Source: Nocardioides lijunqiniae | Lineage (GTDB): Bacteria > Actinomycetota > Actinomycetes > Propionibacteriales > Nocardioidaceae | DNA length: 64,000 nucleotides | Direction of reading: 5' to 3' | NCBI RefSeq assembly: GCF_015024225.1 | Contig: NZ_JACJGM010000029.1 | Span: 1-64,000 of the forward strand | In this document: piece by piece, positions 35,216 through 43,935 of the stretch | Position numbering within the stretch: the stretch's first letter is position 1 | Layout of the letters: each line of letters opens with the position of its first letter | Position numbers and translations under genes: made by a program | The notes under the pieces: model-generated | Database searches by the model: none | The model's input: the letters and a program-made list of their open reading frames with translations, nothing else | What the model was told of the DNA's origin: nothing

Positions 35216-36091
35216 CTACCCGAGCCGACGCCAGGTCCAGCCCGACGGACGAACTCGCACCGCCTTCGTCACCGGCCCTGCCTCGTCCGCGGCCGGGCGG
35301 AGGGCTCGCTGGAAGCGGGCGACCCCGCTCGCGCGGTTGACGGACCACAGTCCGAGGTAGGAGCGCTGCCTGGCGTAGTTAGGCGACATGCAGTAGCCCG
35401 CGCGAAGACCGGTGACCTTGCCGTAGCCCGACGACCGGAGCACGGTGTCAGTGGACCCGTGGCCGTGATCGGCGACGACGTGGAGCGCGCCTGCCTTGTC
35501 GGTGTAGTAGATGCGCCGTCCGAAGTCCGCCTCGAAGCCCGTCATCGCAGTGGCGGTCCTGAGGGACACCGGCAACGTCATGGGCCGGCCGAACCGCGAG
35601 CCGTTCCAGGTCTTGCGATGCAGTGACCCGTCCGCGGCGACCCAGAACAGATGACGGTCGGTGACGCTCACGAGCCGGCTCGGGTAGCCCCGGCCGACGA
35701 CCTTGAGGACCCGCACGTCCAAGGCGCTGCCGCTGTGCCACTCGGTCTCGACGAGTCGCACCTTCCCGTCCGTGGCCGCGACGAGCTGGCGCGTCGTCTC
35801 CGTCCCCGGCGAACCGTTGGAGCTGACGAGTGCCCACGAGATCGGTCGCCACGTGACCGTGCCGGGTGACGTCTTGGAGACCTCGACCCGCGCGTTCACC
35901 ACCCGGCGGAACTTGATCCGACCGCTGGTCGTGTGACCGAACGCGTCCATCAGACATCGGTACGCCGGGCGCTGCGACGTACCCGGGTCTGACGAGGAGG
36001 CAGACGCGGACGGCGTAGGGACGGCCGTCGTACTGATCAGGGCCGACCCGACGGTGGCAAGGACGAGACCGAGGACCCGAGAGCGCTTCAT
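35216..36091 (-). CDS. Secreted protein of unknown function
   Basis: 291 aa from ATG (a GTG one codon upstream is also possible). Signal peptide MKRSRVLGLVLATVGSALIS with probable cleavage near SASAS. The mature part is beta-rich with repeated strand patterns (LFWVAADGSLHRKTW, RIYYTDKAGALHVVADH) resembling a small beta-propeller such as tachylectin-like modules. No catalytic motif. Single gene. Confidence 0.8.
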   Translation of the reverse strand: MKRSRVLGLVLATVGSALISTTAVPTPSASASSSDPGTSQRPAYRCLMDAFGHTTSGRIKFRRVVNARVEVSKTSPGTVTWRPISWALVSSNGSPGTETTRQLVAATDGKVRLVETEWHSGSALDVRVLKVVGRGYPSRLVSVTDRHLFWVAADGSLHRKTWNGSRFGRPMTLPVSLRTATAMTGFEADFGRRIYYTDKAGALHVVADHGHGSTDTVLRSSGYGKVTGLRAGYCMSPNYARQRSYLGLWSVNRASGVARFQRALRPAADEAGPVTKAVRVRPSGWTWRRLG

Positions 36092-36141
36092 CACCGGGTC
36101 AACCTAGAGGGCCGGGCGCGTTCCCGCAGGAGATCGGGCGA

Positions 36142-36288
36142 CTAGGTGCGCTGCTGCAGGAACGTGATGATCGCGAACACCACCGCGATCGTCACCACCA
36201 ATGCCAGGAGGGCCAGCAGCGACGGCAGCTTGCGCCGCGGCTCGGCGTTCAGCGGCTGCTCGGTCGTGGGGTGCTCGCGCTCGTCCAT
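36142..36288 (-). CDS. Small single-pass membrane protein
   Basis: 48 aa with start MDEREHPTTEQ and an AGGAC motif upstream. The N-terminal half is charged and polar; the C-terminal half is one hydrophobic helix (LALLALVVTIAVVFAIITFL). Function unknown. It follows the lipoprotein gene 36320-37081 in the same orientation. Confidence 0.6.
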   Translation of the reverse strand: MDEREHPTTEQPLNAEPRRKLPSLLALLALVVTIAVVFAIITFLQQRT

Positions 36289-36319
36289 GTCCTGCCGGTG
36301 CCCGACGGGGCTGGGTTCA

Positions 36320-37081
36320 TTACCCGATCCGCACGAGGTACTTCGTGAGCGCGTCGTAGCCGCTCGGGTCGACGCGCACACCCGTCACCAGCTCTGCCAT
36401 CGCCAGCGCGGCGACGAACCAGTCCCCGGTCTCCGCCGAGAAGCTGCCCGGGCCCGCCCAGACGAGGGCCGCGAGGTCCCGCACCTCGGCCGGGATCCTC
36501 TCCAGGTCCTCGACGAAGGCGTAGTCGACCTCGTCGAAGACGATCTTGCCGTCGCGGGCGTAGCCGAACCGGCTCATCGCCTCGACGTCGCCCGTCGCCA
36601 CCGCGCTGACTCCCCCGCCGGCCGAGAGGGCCGCGAGCCGGCGGCCGCGCGGGTCGGCGAACCCGGTGCGCTCGAACGCCACGACGCCCGTGCCGACCGG
36701 CGTGAAGGAGTACGCCGACCAGGCGCCACTGTCCAACCGCCGCTCGTCCTTCGGCGTCACCACCCGCGGCTCGGGTCCGAGGAGCCGGTCCACCGCCTCG
36801 TCGACGGTCATGTCCGCGACGAAGACCCAGGTCCCCTCCTGGCTGGAGTTCTCGTCCAGCAAGGACGCGTAGTGGGTGTAGAGCTCCTTCTGCTTCGCTG
36901 GCAGACCCGACAGGTCGGGCTGGAAGACCGGCTCCTTCGCAAGCTCCGTCTGCGTCTCGCCGTCCGAGGCGGCGCTGGAGTCGCTGACGACCGGCTCCGG
37001 CTCGGCAGCGCACGACGACGATCCGAACGCCGTTCCCACGACGAACACCGGCACGGTCAGTAGCGATCGGTTGAGAGGCAC
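36320..37081 (-). CDS. Putative lipoprotein of unknown function
   Basis: 253 aa from a GTG giving a short signal peptide (LLTVPVFVVGTAFGSSSC) with a lipobox-like Cys. The longer in-frame start at 37171 would put an Arg-rich, unlikely stretch before it. The mature domain is acidic and mixed alpha/beta (WVFVADMTVDEAVDRLLG). No family recognised. The 48-aa membrane protein gene follows. Confidence 0.72.
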   Translation of the reverse strand: MPLNRSLLTVPVFVVGTAFGSSSCAAEPEPVVSDSSAASDGETQTELAKEPVFQPDLSGLPAKQKELYTHYASLLDENSSQEGTWVFVADMTVDEAVDRLLGPEPRVVTPKDERRLDSGAWSAYSFTPVGTGVVAFERTGFADPRGRRLAALSAGGGVSAVATGDVEAMSRFGYARDGKIVFDEVDYAFVEDLERIPAEVRDLAALVWAGPGSFSAETGDWFVAALAMAELVTGVRVDPSGYDALTKYLVRIG

Positions 37082-37203
37082 GAGGCCAGTGTGGTGACTC
37101 CGCACGCGCGATGCGGCCAAACCCGGTTGCTCGCGCCGAGCGTTGGCATCCGCCAGCCGGAGGAGAAGCAACGGCGCAGTGACCGGTAGGCCGTGGCGCT
37201 TGG

Positions 37204-38097
37204 TCAGCGGCGCGTGACGCGGAACGTGGGGCCTACGTCACCCCGGGTGCTTGCGTTGCCGGCGACGGCGAACCGGAACGGGATGCGCGCACCGGGCTTT
37301 CCGCAGAATCGCTGCTTGTTCCAGCCCGCCTCAGGGTCGGCTGTGAATGCGGCCCGGCCGCGAGCATTCGTCCGCTTCGTGAACATCTTCTGCCAGCCGC
37401 CGCACAGCTTCGCCTGCATGACCACCTGCGTGCCACCCCACGCCCTGTTTGCACGCGTGACGCGCACGTTCCACTTCCAGCCGTGCGCTCGGTACTTCTT
37501 CTTGCTGTGCGACACCTTGGACGAGGCGACAGGAGCGACAGGCGGAGGGCTGACAGTAAAGGGCTGCGCCTCAGCGTCGTATCCCACCTGGTAACCATCG
37601 AGGTCGTAGTAGGTAACGCTCACGCTGAGAGTGAACGTGCCGAAACCGTCCACGTTGGGGCACCAGTAGAGAGCATCGAACTCGTAGGACCCATCGCTGT
37701 AGATGCTGCCGTACTCGTAGTTCTCGCCCCACGACGTCGGGACCTGCCACTCCACGGTGGCGCTCGCCCATTCGCCCGTTCCGGACTCGTAATCGGCGCC
37801 CGTACTCACATCCAGTTGCGCAAGCAGACTCTCACATTCCCCGCTGGGTGAACGCGTATAACTCTGGGGGTAGACGGTCAGGCTGTCGGGGTACGACCGG
37901 GCATCGACCTGGGGCCTGTGCCCGCCCTGCAGACGGTCACGTGCTTGGCCAAGCTGGGCAAGATTCCGTGGGATAGGGGTGATCGTGCCGTGATGGTCGG
38001 GCTTGGTCTCCTCAGCCTGGGCCGGCGTTACGCCCAGTGTCGGGATGAGCAGGGCGGCGCTGAGGAGCAGCGCAGCAAGAGGCTTGATGGTAGTCAT
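37204..38097 (-). CDS. Secreted protein of unknown function
   Basis: 297 aa. Signal peptide MTTIKPLAALLLSAALLIPT, cleavage near AQAEE. The middle part is Tyr/Ser/Asp-rich and beta-like (GEWASATVEWQVPTSWGE), followed by a Lys/Arg-rich C-terminal beta domain with conserved Trp. Several cysteines could form disulfides. Extracellular; no catalytic motif. Confidence 0.8.
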   Translation of the reverse strand: MTTIKPLAALLLSAALLIPTLGVTPAQAEETKPDHHGTITPIPRNLAQLGQARDRLQGGHRPQVDARSYPDSLTVYPQSYTRSPSGECESLLAQLDVSTGADYESGTGEWASATVEWQVPTSWGENYEYGSIYSDGSYEFDALYWCPNVDGFGTFTLSVSVTYYDLDGYQVGYDAEAQPFTVSPPPVAPVASSKVSHSKKKYRAHGWKWNVRVTRANRAWGGTQVVMQAKLCGGWQKMFTKRTNARGRAAFTADPEAGWNKQRFCGKPGARIPFRFAVAGNASTRGDVGPTFRVTRR

Positions 38098-38565
38098 GGT
38101 GGCACCTTTTTCTTCGCGTCAGCCTCGCCGACAACGCATGGATCTCGAATTCGGAGGTTCCTCGAACGAGCAATTGGCCGCCTGACCCGAGCCGCTGACC
38201 TCACCGCGAACGCCTGCACGAGGCCGGGGTCGAATCGACGAGGTGGCGACACCCAGCCACCTCGACACCCCCGCCCCCGTTGTTGGGCACACTGACACAC
38301 CAGAAGTCTGCGCGTTCATCTTTTGGCTAAAGCCAAGAATTCCTTCTGGCTTGTCTTCGCGGAGGATGCTCTGGAGCTGCCAGACCCAGACCGTCATCGG
38401 GAGCAACGGTGATCTGGCCGCCTCTGACACACCAACTCAGGCAGCCGCATCGTGACGGTCACGGGCGGGGACTATGCAGCCCCCATGGTCGTGGTCCCCG
38501 GGTGCCTGCCAACCCTTGTCCGCTTCTGATTGCCGTCGGGCACGCGTTGGCAGGACGATGACCAC
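38098..38565. other. Intergenic region with a 9-bp inverted repeat
   Basis: About 470 bp without a supported gene. It holds CGAGGTGGC (38239-38247) and GCCACCTCG (38256-38264), a perfect 9-bp inverted repeat with an 8-nt spacer, and the short palindrome TTGGCT-aa-AGCCAA (38333-38346). Either could be a regulatory hairpin. The promoters of the flanking divergent genes must lie here. Confidence 0.5.
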
Positions 38566-39117
38566 ATGTCCCTGCCCGCCCCGACCGTGCACAGCGCCCG
38601 CCTGCGTCTTCGGCCGTTCGTCGACGCCGATACGGAGTCGCTGTACGCGATGCACAGCGACGCCCACGTCCTGCGCTACTGGGACGCCCCTCCGTGGCAG
38701 GACCCCACGCGCGCTCAGGCGTTCCTCTCCCGCAGCCGTGAGATGGCGGAGGAGGGCAGCGGCGTCCGGCTCGTCCTGGAGCTCGCCTCGGACGGCTCGT
38801 TCCTGGGGTGGATCGGCCTCACCCACTGGGACCCCGCCCATCACAAGGCCTCGCTGGGCTACGTCCTCGCCGAGACGGCCTGGGGCCACGGCTACGCCAC
38901 CGAGGCCGGGCGGGCCGTGCTGCAGTGGGCCTTCGACACCCTCGACCTCAACCGCGTGCAGGCCGAGACCGACACCCGCAACCTGGCCTCCGCCCGCGTC
39001 CTCGAGAAGCTCGGGTTCCGGCACGAAGGCACGCTGCGCGAAGACTGTGTCGTCGCCGGCGACCTCTCCGACTCGTTCGTGTTCGGGCTGCTGCGGCGCG
39101 AGTGGCAAGCGGCGTAG
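38566..39117 (+). CDS. RimJ/RimL-like GNAT acetyltransferase
   Basis: 183 aa; the start MSLPAPTVH is chosen over an upstream ATG at 38530 on domain length. GNAT_3-like features: LRLRPFVDADTESLYAMHS, LGYVLAETAWGHGYATEAG (acetyl-CoA loop) and NLASARVLEKLGFRHEG. It transfers acetyl from acetyl-CoA to an N-terminal amine, possibly of a protein or a small molecule. Monocistronic. Confidence 0.92.
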   Translation: MSLPAPTVHSARLRLRPFVDADTESLYAMHSDAHVLRYWDAPPWQDPTRAQAFLSRSREMAEEGSGVRLVLELASDGSFLGWIGLTHWDPAHHKASLGYVLAETAWGHGYATEAGRAVLQWAFDTLDLNRVQAETDTRNLASARVLEKLGFRHEGTLREDCVVAGDLSDSFVFGLLRREWQAA

Positions 39118-39442
39118 CCGGAGCACCCCGGGCTGGTCCTCGGGTCGCCACCGCCGGAGGTGCGTCACTCCGTCGCCCGTCGGCGCGGCCCAAGAAGCAA
39201 CCGAACCTGCCGAGAACGGGTCGACCGGGAGCTGGAGGCACGGTCGGGCTCCTGGGCCACACTGGTGCGGTGGACACCTCGAACCCGTCCCGTGAGCGAG
39301 CGGGACCGGCCGTGGCCCGTGCGGGCCATCAGCGCCGAGCAGCACGATGGCCCGTTCAGTCGAAGCGAGACCCAGCGTGTGCGACGCAGTCTAGGAGTCC
39401 AGGCTCCACGAGGGAGTCGCACAACGAGAAGGGTCTGCTGCC

Positions 39443-39667
39443 ATGCCGCTCATCGAGGTCAGTGTCATCAAGGACGTCTTCACCGCCGAGCAGAAGCGGC
39501 AGATCATCGCCAAGCTCACCGACGCCCTGGTCGAGATCGAGGGCGAGAACGTTCGGCCGGTCACGTGGTGCGTCGTGCGGGAGGTGCAGAGCGGCGATTG
39601 GGGAATCGCGGGCAACGCGCTCACCACGGCCGACGTCCACGCGCTGGCTGCCGGCGCCGGGGTCTAG
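39443..39667 (+). CDS. 4-oxalocrotonate tautomerase-like protein
   Basis: 74 aa. MPLIEVSV exposes the catalytic N-terminal proline after Met removal; the short beta-alpha-beta length fits the family. It tautomerises enol acids or related substrates. It lies 39 bp upstream of the LuxR regulator and is probably co-transcribed. Substrate unknown. Confidence 0.9.
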   Translation: MPLIEVSVIKDVFTAEQKRQIIAKLTDALVEIEGENVRPVTWCVVREVQSGDWGIAGNALTTADVHALAAGAGV

Positions 39668-39706
39668 CGCGCTGCGCGCGACCGGTCGGCAGGCCGTGCG
39701 GTCGTC

Positions 39707-41326
39707 ATGACCTCGCGGGAGCTCCTCACGGCTCGAGCGGCACTGAAGGGTGGGCGGTGGAGCGAGGCTGCTGCCGGCTTCGCCGCGGTCGTCGACCGCA
39801 CCGACGACCCGCGCGCCCATGATGGGCTCGCCCAGGTCGCGTGGTGGCGCGACGACGCCGAGACCGCCCTCGCCGCCCGCGAGGCGGCCTACCGTGGGTT
39901 CCGCAGGGCCGGTGACCGACGTGCTGCCGCGTTGATGGCCGCAACCCTCGGTTACGACTCCATCCTGTTCGGTCGGGGCACCGCCGTGGGCCGCGGCTGG
40001 TTGGCGCGGGCCGCGGCCCTCCTCGCCGGGGACGACGATCTGCCCGAGGTCGGGTGGTTGGCGGTCCGCAACGCCGAGGTCGCCCTCAACATCGAGGGTG
40101 CGGCTCGGGTGGGCCTGGTGCACGCCCGCGCTGCCGAGTCACTGGGGCGCGCGGCCGGTGACGATGATCTGGTCTGTGTCGGACAGGCCCTCGCGGGACT
40201 CGCTCTGGTCCGGCTGGGCGAGGTCACGCCGGGAATGGCATTGCTGGATGCGGCCGCCGGAGCCGCCACCGCAGGCGACATCGACGACCTCATGTGGATG
40301 GGCAAGATCTGTTGCTGGCTCATCAGCGCCTGCCAGGATGCGCACGACTTGACCCGTGCTGCCACCTGGTGCGCGCGGGTCGAGGAGATCTGTGCCCGCC
40401 ATGATCTCGCGCCGCTGTTCTCCGTGTGCCGCATCCAGTACGCATCCGTCCAGATGGCTCAGGGCGAGTGTGTCGAAGCCGAGGCGACCCTGTCCGGGAT
40501 GCTGCAGCTCCTCGAGCACTCGCAGCGCAGCGCTCGCCTCGAGGCGGTGGCCCACCTCGGTGAGCTTCGACGCCGTCAGGGTCGGCATGACGAGGCCGAG
40601 ACTCTGCTCCGCCAGGCGGGTCTCCAGACCAATGCGACCATCAGCCGATGCCGCCTTCAGCTCAGTGACGGCGACGTGGACCTTGCGTGGTCGACGGTGT
40701 CCGAGCTGCTGCGGATCCTGCCTTCGGACCAGCAGCTGGAGAGGGCCGAGGTGCTGGCACTCGTCGTCGAGGTCGCCGCCGCGGCCGGGCGTGCCGAGGA
40801 GGCCCGCACGATGGCCGACGAGCTGCGCACCATCGCGGACGAGGTCGGCACCGACGCACTCCGGGCGGCAGAAGCAGGCTCACGAGCGCGACTCTCGCCT
40901 GTCGGCGTAGACGCGGTCGCCCTGTGGCAGGACGCTGTCCGGCACGCCGTAGTTGCTGGACTGCGATTCGACGAGGCCGAGTACCGGCTCGAGTACGCCT
41001 CCTGCCTCCAAGCGCTGGGCGACCACAAGAGCGTCCTCGACCAGGCAGGACGAGCGCTCGACCTTCTGCAGCCTCTCGGGACGGGACCGAGCATCGATCG
41101 GGCTCGCAGTCTCCTGGGACAGCGCGACGCCGGCGACCCGCTGTCCCCGCGGCAGGTCGACGTGCTGCGACTTCTGGCGCGGGGCCTGTCCAACGCCGAC
41201 ATCGCCGCCGAGCTGTTCCTCAGCGAGCACACCGTGCACCGGCATGTCGCCAACATCTACCGCACCCTCAACGTCTCTTCGCGCGCCGCGGCAGCGACCT
41301 ACGCGGCGAGCCATGACCTGATCTGA
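39707..41326 (+). CDS. TPR-containing LuxR-family regulator
   Basis: 539 aa. No ATPase domain; a long helical TPR-like region (about 1-460), then a C-terminal LuxR HTH (LSPRQVDVLRLLARGLSNAD, HTVHRHVANIYRTL). The TPR part probably binds a ligand or protein. Follows the tautomerase in the same direction and is convergent with the secreted beta-helix gene. Confidence 0.88.
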   Translation: MTSRELLTARAALKGGRWSEAAAGFAAVVDRTDDPRAHDGLAQVAWWRDDAETALAAREAAYRGFRRAGDRRAAALMAATLGYDSILFGRGTAVGRGWLARAAALLAGDDDLPEVGWLAVRNAEVALNIEGAARVGLVHARAAESLGRAAGDDDLVCVGQALAGLALVRLGEVTPGMALLDAAAGAATAGDIDDLMWMGKICCWLISACQDAHDLTRAATWCARVEEICARHDLAPLFSVCRIQYASVQMAQGECVEAEATLSGMLQLLEHSQRSARLEAVAHLGELRRRQGRHDEAETLLRQAGLQTNATISRCRLQLSDGDVDLAWSTVSELLRILPSDQQLERAEVLALVVEVAAAAGRAEEARTMADELRTIADEVGTDALRAAEAGSRARLSPVGVDAVALWQDAVRHAVVAGLRFDEAEYRLEYASCLQALGDHKSVLDQAGRALDLLQPLGTGPSIDRARSLLGQRDAGDPLSPRQVDVLRLLARGLSNADIAAELFLSEHTVHRHVANIYRTLNVSSRAAAATYAASHDLI

Positions 41327-41368
41327 CCTGGCACCTCCGTGACGGGGCCACCACCTACGAGCCCCTAC

Positions 41369-42385
41369 TCAGCGCAGGACGGACCTGACGATCGTCGGGC
41401 GGCGCGCGCCCAGGAAGAAGATCCCGGGCAGACCTCGCGTCTCGAAGCCGCGGCTCGGGTTGCGGATGAGCCGTGAGCGGCGGATGAGCATCGTGCCGGT
41501 GCGGTCGTTGCTGACGAAGAAGACGGCGCCGCCGCCCTCGCGGGCGACGTTGCCGCGCATCGTGGTGCGGATGAGGGACAGGGTGAACCGGTTGCCGTCG
41601 AGGTAGACAGCACCGCCACTGCCTCCGCCGCGCGTGCCGGGACGGGCGGGGTTGGCGCCGCGGCCGATGGCGCGGTTGCCGAGGAAGGTGCTGTCGGTGA
41701 TGCGCCAGGACACGCCGATGCTGCTGAGCGCGGCGCCGTTGCTGCAGCGGCCGTTCTTGAAGGTGCTGCCGACGACCTGCACGGGGCGGTCGCGGTACTG
41801 GTCGAGCACACGGACCGCTCCCCCGCCGAGGTCGGGGCCGCGGCGGTCGCAGCGGTTGCCGAGGAACGTCGAGCGCACGATCTTCAGCTGGCCGCCGCGG
41901 ACGAAGACCGCGCCGCCGCCACCGCCGTCGTACCGCTGGCCGGTCGCGTCACCGCGGATCAGCGTCAGGTTGCGCAGCGTGAGGCGCGGGGAGGCCTGGT
42001 CGTCGCAGTGGGAGGTGGTCCAGGTCTGCTTGGGGTCGCAGGTGTTCTGGTAGAGGATCCGGCGCTTGCCCATCCCGCTCAGGGTCACGCGGCCGCCCCC
42101 GTCGATCACGACGGCGGCGGAGGTGTTGACCACCTTCGCGGTGCGCCGCATCTTGATGGTCACCGGTCGAGGGCCGCAGTCGAAGCGGATCACCCCGCCG
42201 CGCGCCACGGCGCGCACCACCGCGGCGGACGTGCAGCTCGCCCTCGAGCCGTTGCCGACCGTCTGCCCGGCGGCGCGGGCGACCCGCTGCTGCGGCTCGT
42301 CGTGTGGCGCCGCGGTCGACGTCGGCGTCGGCGTGACGCCCATGGCTGCCAAGGCCGCAATGACGGCGACCGAGAGACGAAGCAT
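41369..42385 (-). CDS. Secreted right-handed beta-helix protein
   Basis: 338 aa from MLRLSVAVIA with a signal peptide ending near TSTAA. The body consists of repeated strands with Asn/Gly ladders (LTLRNLTLIRGD, GGGAVFVRGGQLKIVRSTFL, GSTFKNGRCSNGAALSS), typical of pectate-lyase-like parallel beta-helices. No clear catalytic residues; possibly an adhesin or polysaccharide-binding protein. Confidence 0.85.
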   Translation of the reverse strand: MLRLSVAVIAALAAMGVTPTPTSTAAPHDEPQQRVARAAGQTVGNGSRASCTSAAVVRAVARGGVIRFDCGPRPVTIKMRRTAKVVNTSAAVVIDGGGRVTLSGMGKRRILYQNTCDPKQTWTTSHCDDQASPRLTLRNLTLIRGDATGQRYDGGGGGAVFVRGGQLKIVRSTFLGNRCDRRGPDLGGGAVRVLDQYRDRPVQVVGSTFKNGRCSNGAALSSIGVSWRITDSTFLGNRAIGRGANPARPGTRGGGSGGAVYLDGNRFTLSLIRTTMRGNVAREGGGAVFFVSNDRTGTMLIRRSRLIRNPSRGFETRGLPGIFFLGARRPTIVRSVLR

Positions 42386-42411
42386 CTCGCGATCGTACGA
42401 CGGCCGAAGAC

Positions 42412-42777
42412 CTAGAACGCCGTCGCGAGCCAGGCCGCGACCGCGGCGAGGACCACCAGGACGACGTTCATGATCGAGTCGCGTCGCTCGCCCCGACCCC
42501 AGTGGACGCGCCACGCGAGCACCTGCAGCACGGCCAGGCCGACCGCGGCCGCGATGGCGAGCTCGACCGCGACGTCGAGCATCGGCGGCAGGACCAGGCC
42601 GAGGGCGCCGAGCAGCTCGACGACGCCGATGAGGCGCACGACCGGCATCGGGACGTCGGTGCCCGCCCAGGCCATCATCGGTTGCAGCTGCTCCTGGGTG
42701 CGCACGACCTTCACCGCCCCGCCGTAGGCGTAGAACACGGCGAGCAGGCCGGCGAGGATCCAGTACGCGGTCTCCAT
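42412..42777 (-). CDS. DoxX-family membrane protein
   Basis: 121 aa with AAGGAG 7 nt before METAYW. Four membrane helices (AYWILAGLLAVFYAYGGAVK, VVRLIGVVELLGALGLVLP, and two C-terminal). DoxX/DUF-like proteins act in redox or detoxification membranes. Divergent from an HxlR repressor with an operator between them, so it is probably induced by a small redox-active compound. Confidence 0.88.
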   Translation of the reverse strand: METAYWILAGLLAVFYAYGGAVKVVRTQEQLQPMMAWAGTDVPMPVVRLIGVVELLGALGLVLPPMLDVAVELAIAAAVGLAVLQVLAWRVHWGRGERRDSIMNVVLVVLAAVAAWLATAF

Positions 42778-42818
42778 GGTGGCTCCTTGGTTATCGTCGG
42801 TGACGAGGGCCATCCTGG

Positions 42819-42838
42819 GTAAGTCCGGGAGGGCTTAC
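42819..42838. promoter_or_regulatory. Candidate HxlR operator
   Basis: GTAAGTCC (42819-42826), GGGA, GGGCTTAC (42831-42838) is an inverted repeat with 7 of 8 matching positions; the inner 5 bp (GTAAG/CTTAC) are perfect. It lies between the DoxX and HxlR starts, 42 and 39 bp from them, in an otherwise short divergent promoter region. Confidence 0.65.
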
Positions 42839-42876
42839 AAAAGGCACACCGGTGTGCGTGAGGGACAGGGACGTCC

Positions 42877-43254
42877 GTGTCGAAGTACGAGAAGACCTGC
42901 CTGATCCGGGGCGACGGCGGTCGCGCGATCCGCGGCATCCTCGACCGCATCGGCGACAAGTGGACGCTGCTGGTCGTGGCCACGCTGGACGGGCCGCCGC
43001 TGCGCTTCACCGAGCTGCAGCGCCGGATCCCCGGCATCTCCCAGCGGATGCTGACCCGCACGGTGCGCAACCTCGAGCGGGACGGGCTGGTGTCGCGCAC
43101 GGTCTACGCCGAGGTCCCGCCGCGCGTCGAGTACGAGCTGACCGGGACCGGGCGCACCCTCATCGCGCCCGCCGTGGCGCTCGCGGAGTGGGCGGTCGAC
43201 CACAACCCGGACATCGAGGAGCACCAGGCGACCTACGACTCGGACCAGGACTAG
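42877..43254 (+). CDS. HxlR-family transcriptional regulator
   Basis: 125 aa, GTG start. HxlR winged helix: CLIRGDGGRAIRGILDRIGDKWTLL, RFTELQRRIPGISQRMLT and PPRVEYELT. The early Cys (KTCLIR) is the redox or thiol sensor position in this family. It probably represses the divergent doxX and itself via the palindrome at 42819-42838. Confidence 0.93.
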   Translation: MSKYEKTCLIRGDGGRAIRGILDRIGDKWTLLVVATLDGPPLRFTELQRRIPGISQRMLTRTVRNLERDGLVSRTVYAEVPPRVEYELTGTGRTLIAPAVALAEWAVDHNPDIEEHQATYDSDQD

Positions 43255-43258
43255 GCAC

Positions 43259-43774
43259 GTGACCGAGCCTCCCGCCGCTCCGCGGCTGCGTCGCACCGTC
43301 CGGGCGGTCATCCTGGACGAAGACTGCGTGCTGCTGTGCCGCTTCCGTCCCCCGCACCCGGCGGTGCCGCCGCATGTGACGGGGATCTGGGCCGCTCCGG
43401 GCGGCGGCGTCGAGCCCGGTGAGCTGCCGCTGGAGGCGCTGCGCCGCGAGCTGCACGAGGAGACCGGGCTCGTCGTCGACGCCGACCCGCCGCACGTGTG
43501 GCACCAGGAGCTGGCGATGCCCGGCCTGGAGGGCGCGTACGACGGGCTGGTCAACGACTACTTCCTGGTCCGCACCGCGCGCTTCGAGCCGCGGGGGGCG
43601 TTCTCCGACGAGGAGCTGGCCGCCGAGCTCATCAGCGAGCTGCGGTGGTGGCGGCACGCCGACATCGCCGGCTACCACGGGCCGGACCTCTTCTCGCCGC
43701 GCGACCTCGCCACGCCGCTGGCGGCGCTCATCGACGGCGTCGTCCCGGACCAGCCGCTGACGTTGGGTCTCTGA
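43259..43774 (+). CDS. NUDIX hydrolase
   Basis: 171 aa, GTG start 5 bp after the HxlR stop. NUDIX box GGGVEPGELPLEALRREL followed by HEETGL matches GX5EX7REUXEEXGU. It hydrolyses nucleoside diphosphate-linked substrates, probably as house-cleaning. Co-transcribed with hxlR by position. Confidence 0.92.
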   Translation: MTEPPAAPRLRRTVRAVILDEDCVLLCRFRPPHPAVPPHVTGIWAAPGGGVEPGELPLEALRRELHEETGLVVDADPPHVWHQELAMPGLEGAYDGLVNDYFLVRTARFEPRGAFSDEELAAELISELRWWRHADIAGYHGPDLFSPRDLATPLAALIDGVVPDQPLTLGL

Positions 43775-43796
43775 CGCCGCCCCTCTGACGCCGCGC

Positions 43797-43871
43797 TCAG
43801 CCGGCGTCGTAGGCGGGCTGCGTGTACCGGAGCCGCGGGCTGAGCTCGGGGGTCGCGTCCTTGGCTGCCAT
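43797..43871 (-). CDS. Possible 24-residue peptide gene
   Basis: An ATG with AAGGAG 6 nt upstream opens a 24-codon frame beginning MAAKDATPEL and ending YTQPAYDAG then TGA. It is too short for most gene callers. A perfect 8-bp palindrome (43888-43904) lies just upstream. No cysteines; it could be a RiPP-like precursor or a regulatory peptide, or chance. The neighbouring minus-strand gene is an SRPBCC protein. Confidence 0.45.
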   Translation of the reverse strand: MAAKDATPELSPRLRYTQPAYDAG

Positions 43872-43887
43872 CTCGGCTCCTTCTCGG

Positions 43888-43904
43888 GGTGGGTGTCACC
43901 CACC
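43888..43904. promoter_or_regulatory. Perfect palindrome upstream of the small peptide frame
   Basis: GGTGGGTG (43888-43895), T, CACCCACC (43897-43904): an uninterrupted 8-bp inverted repeat centred 25 nt before the 43871 ATG. Operator for the peptide gene, or terminator of the SRPBCC gene region; position alone does not decide. Confidence 0.55.
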
Positions 43905-43935
43905 TGACGCGCGCGGCAGGGGGGTGTGACCGTGG

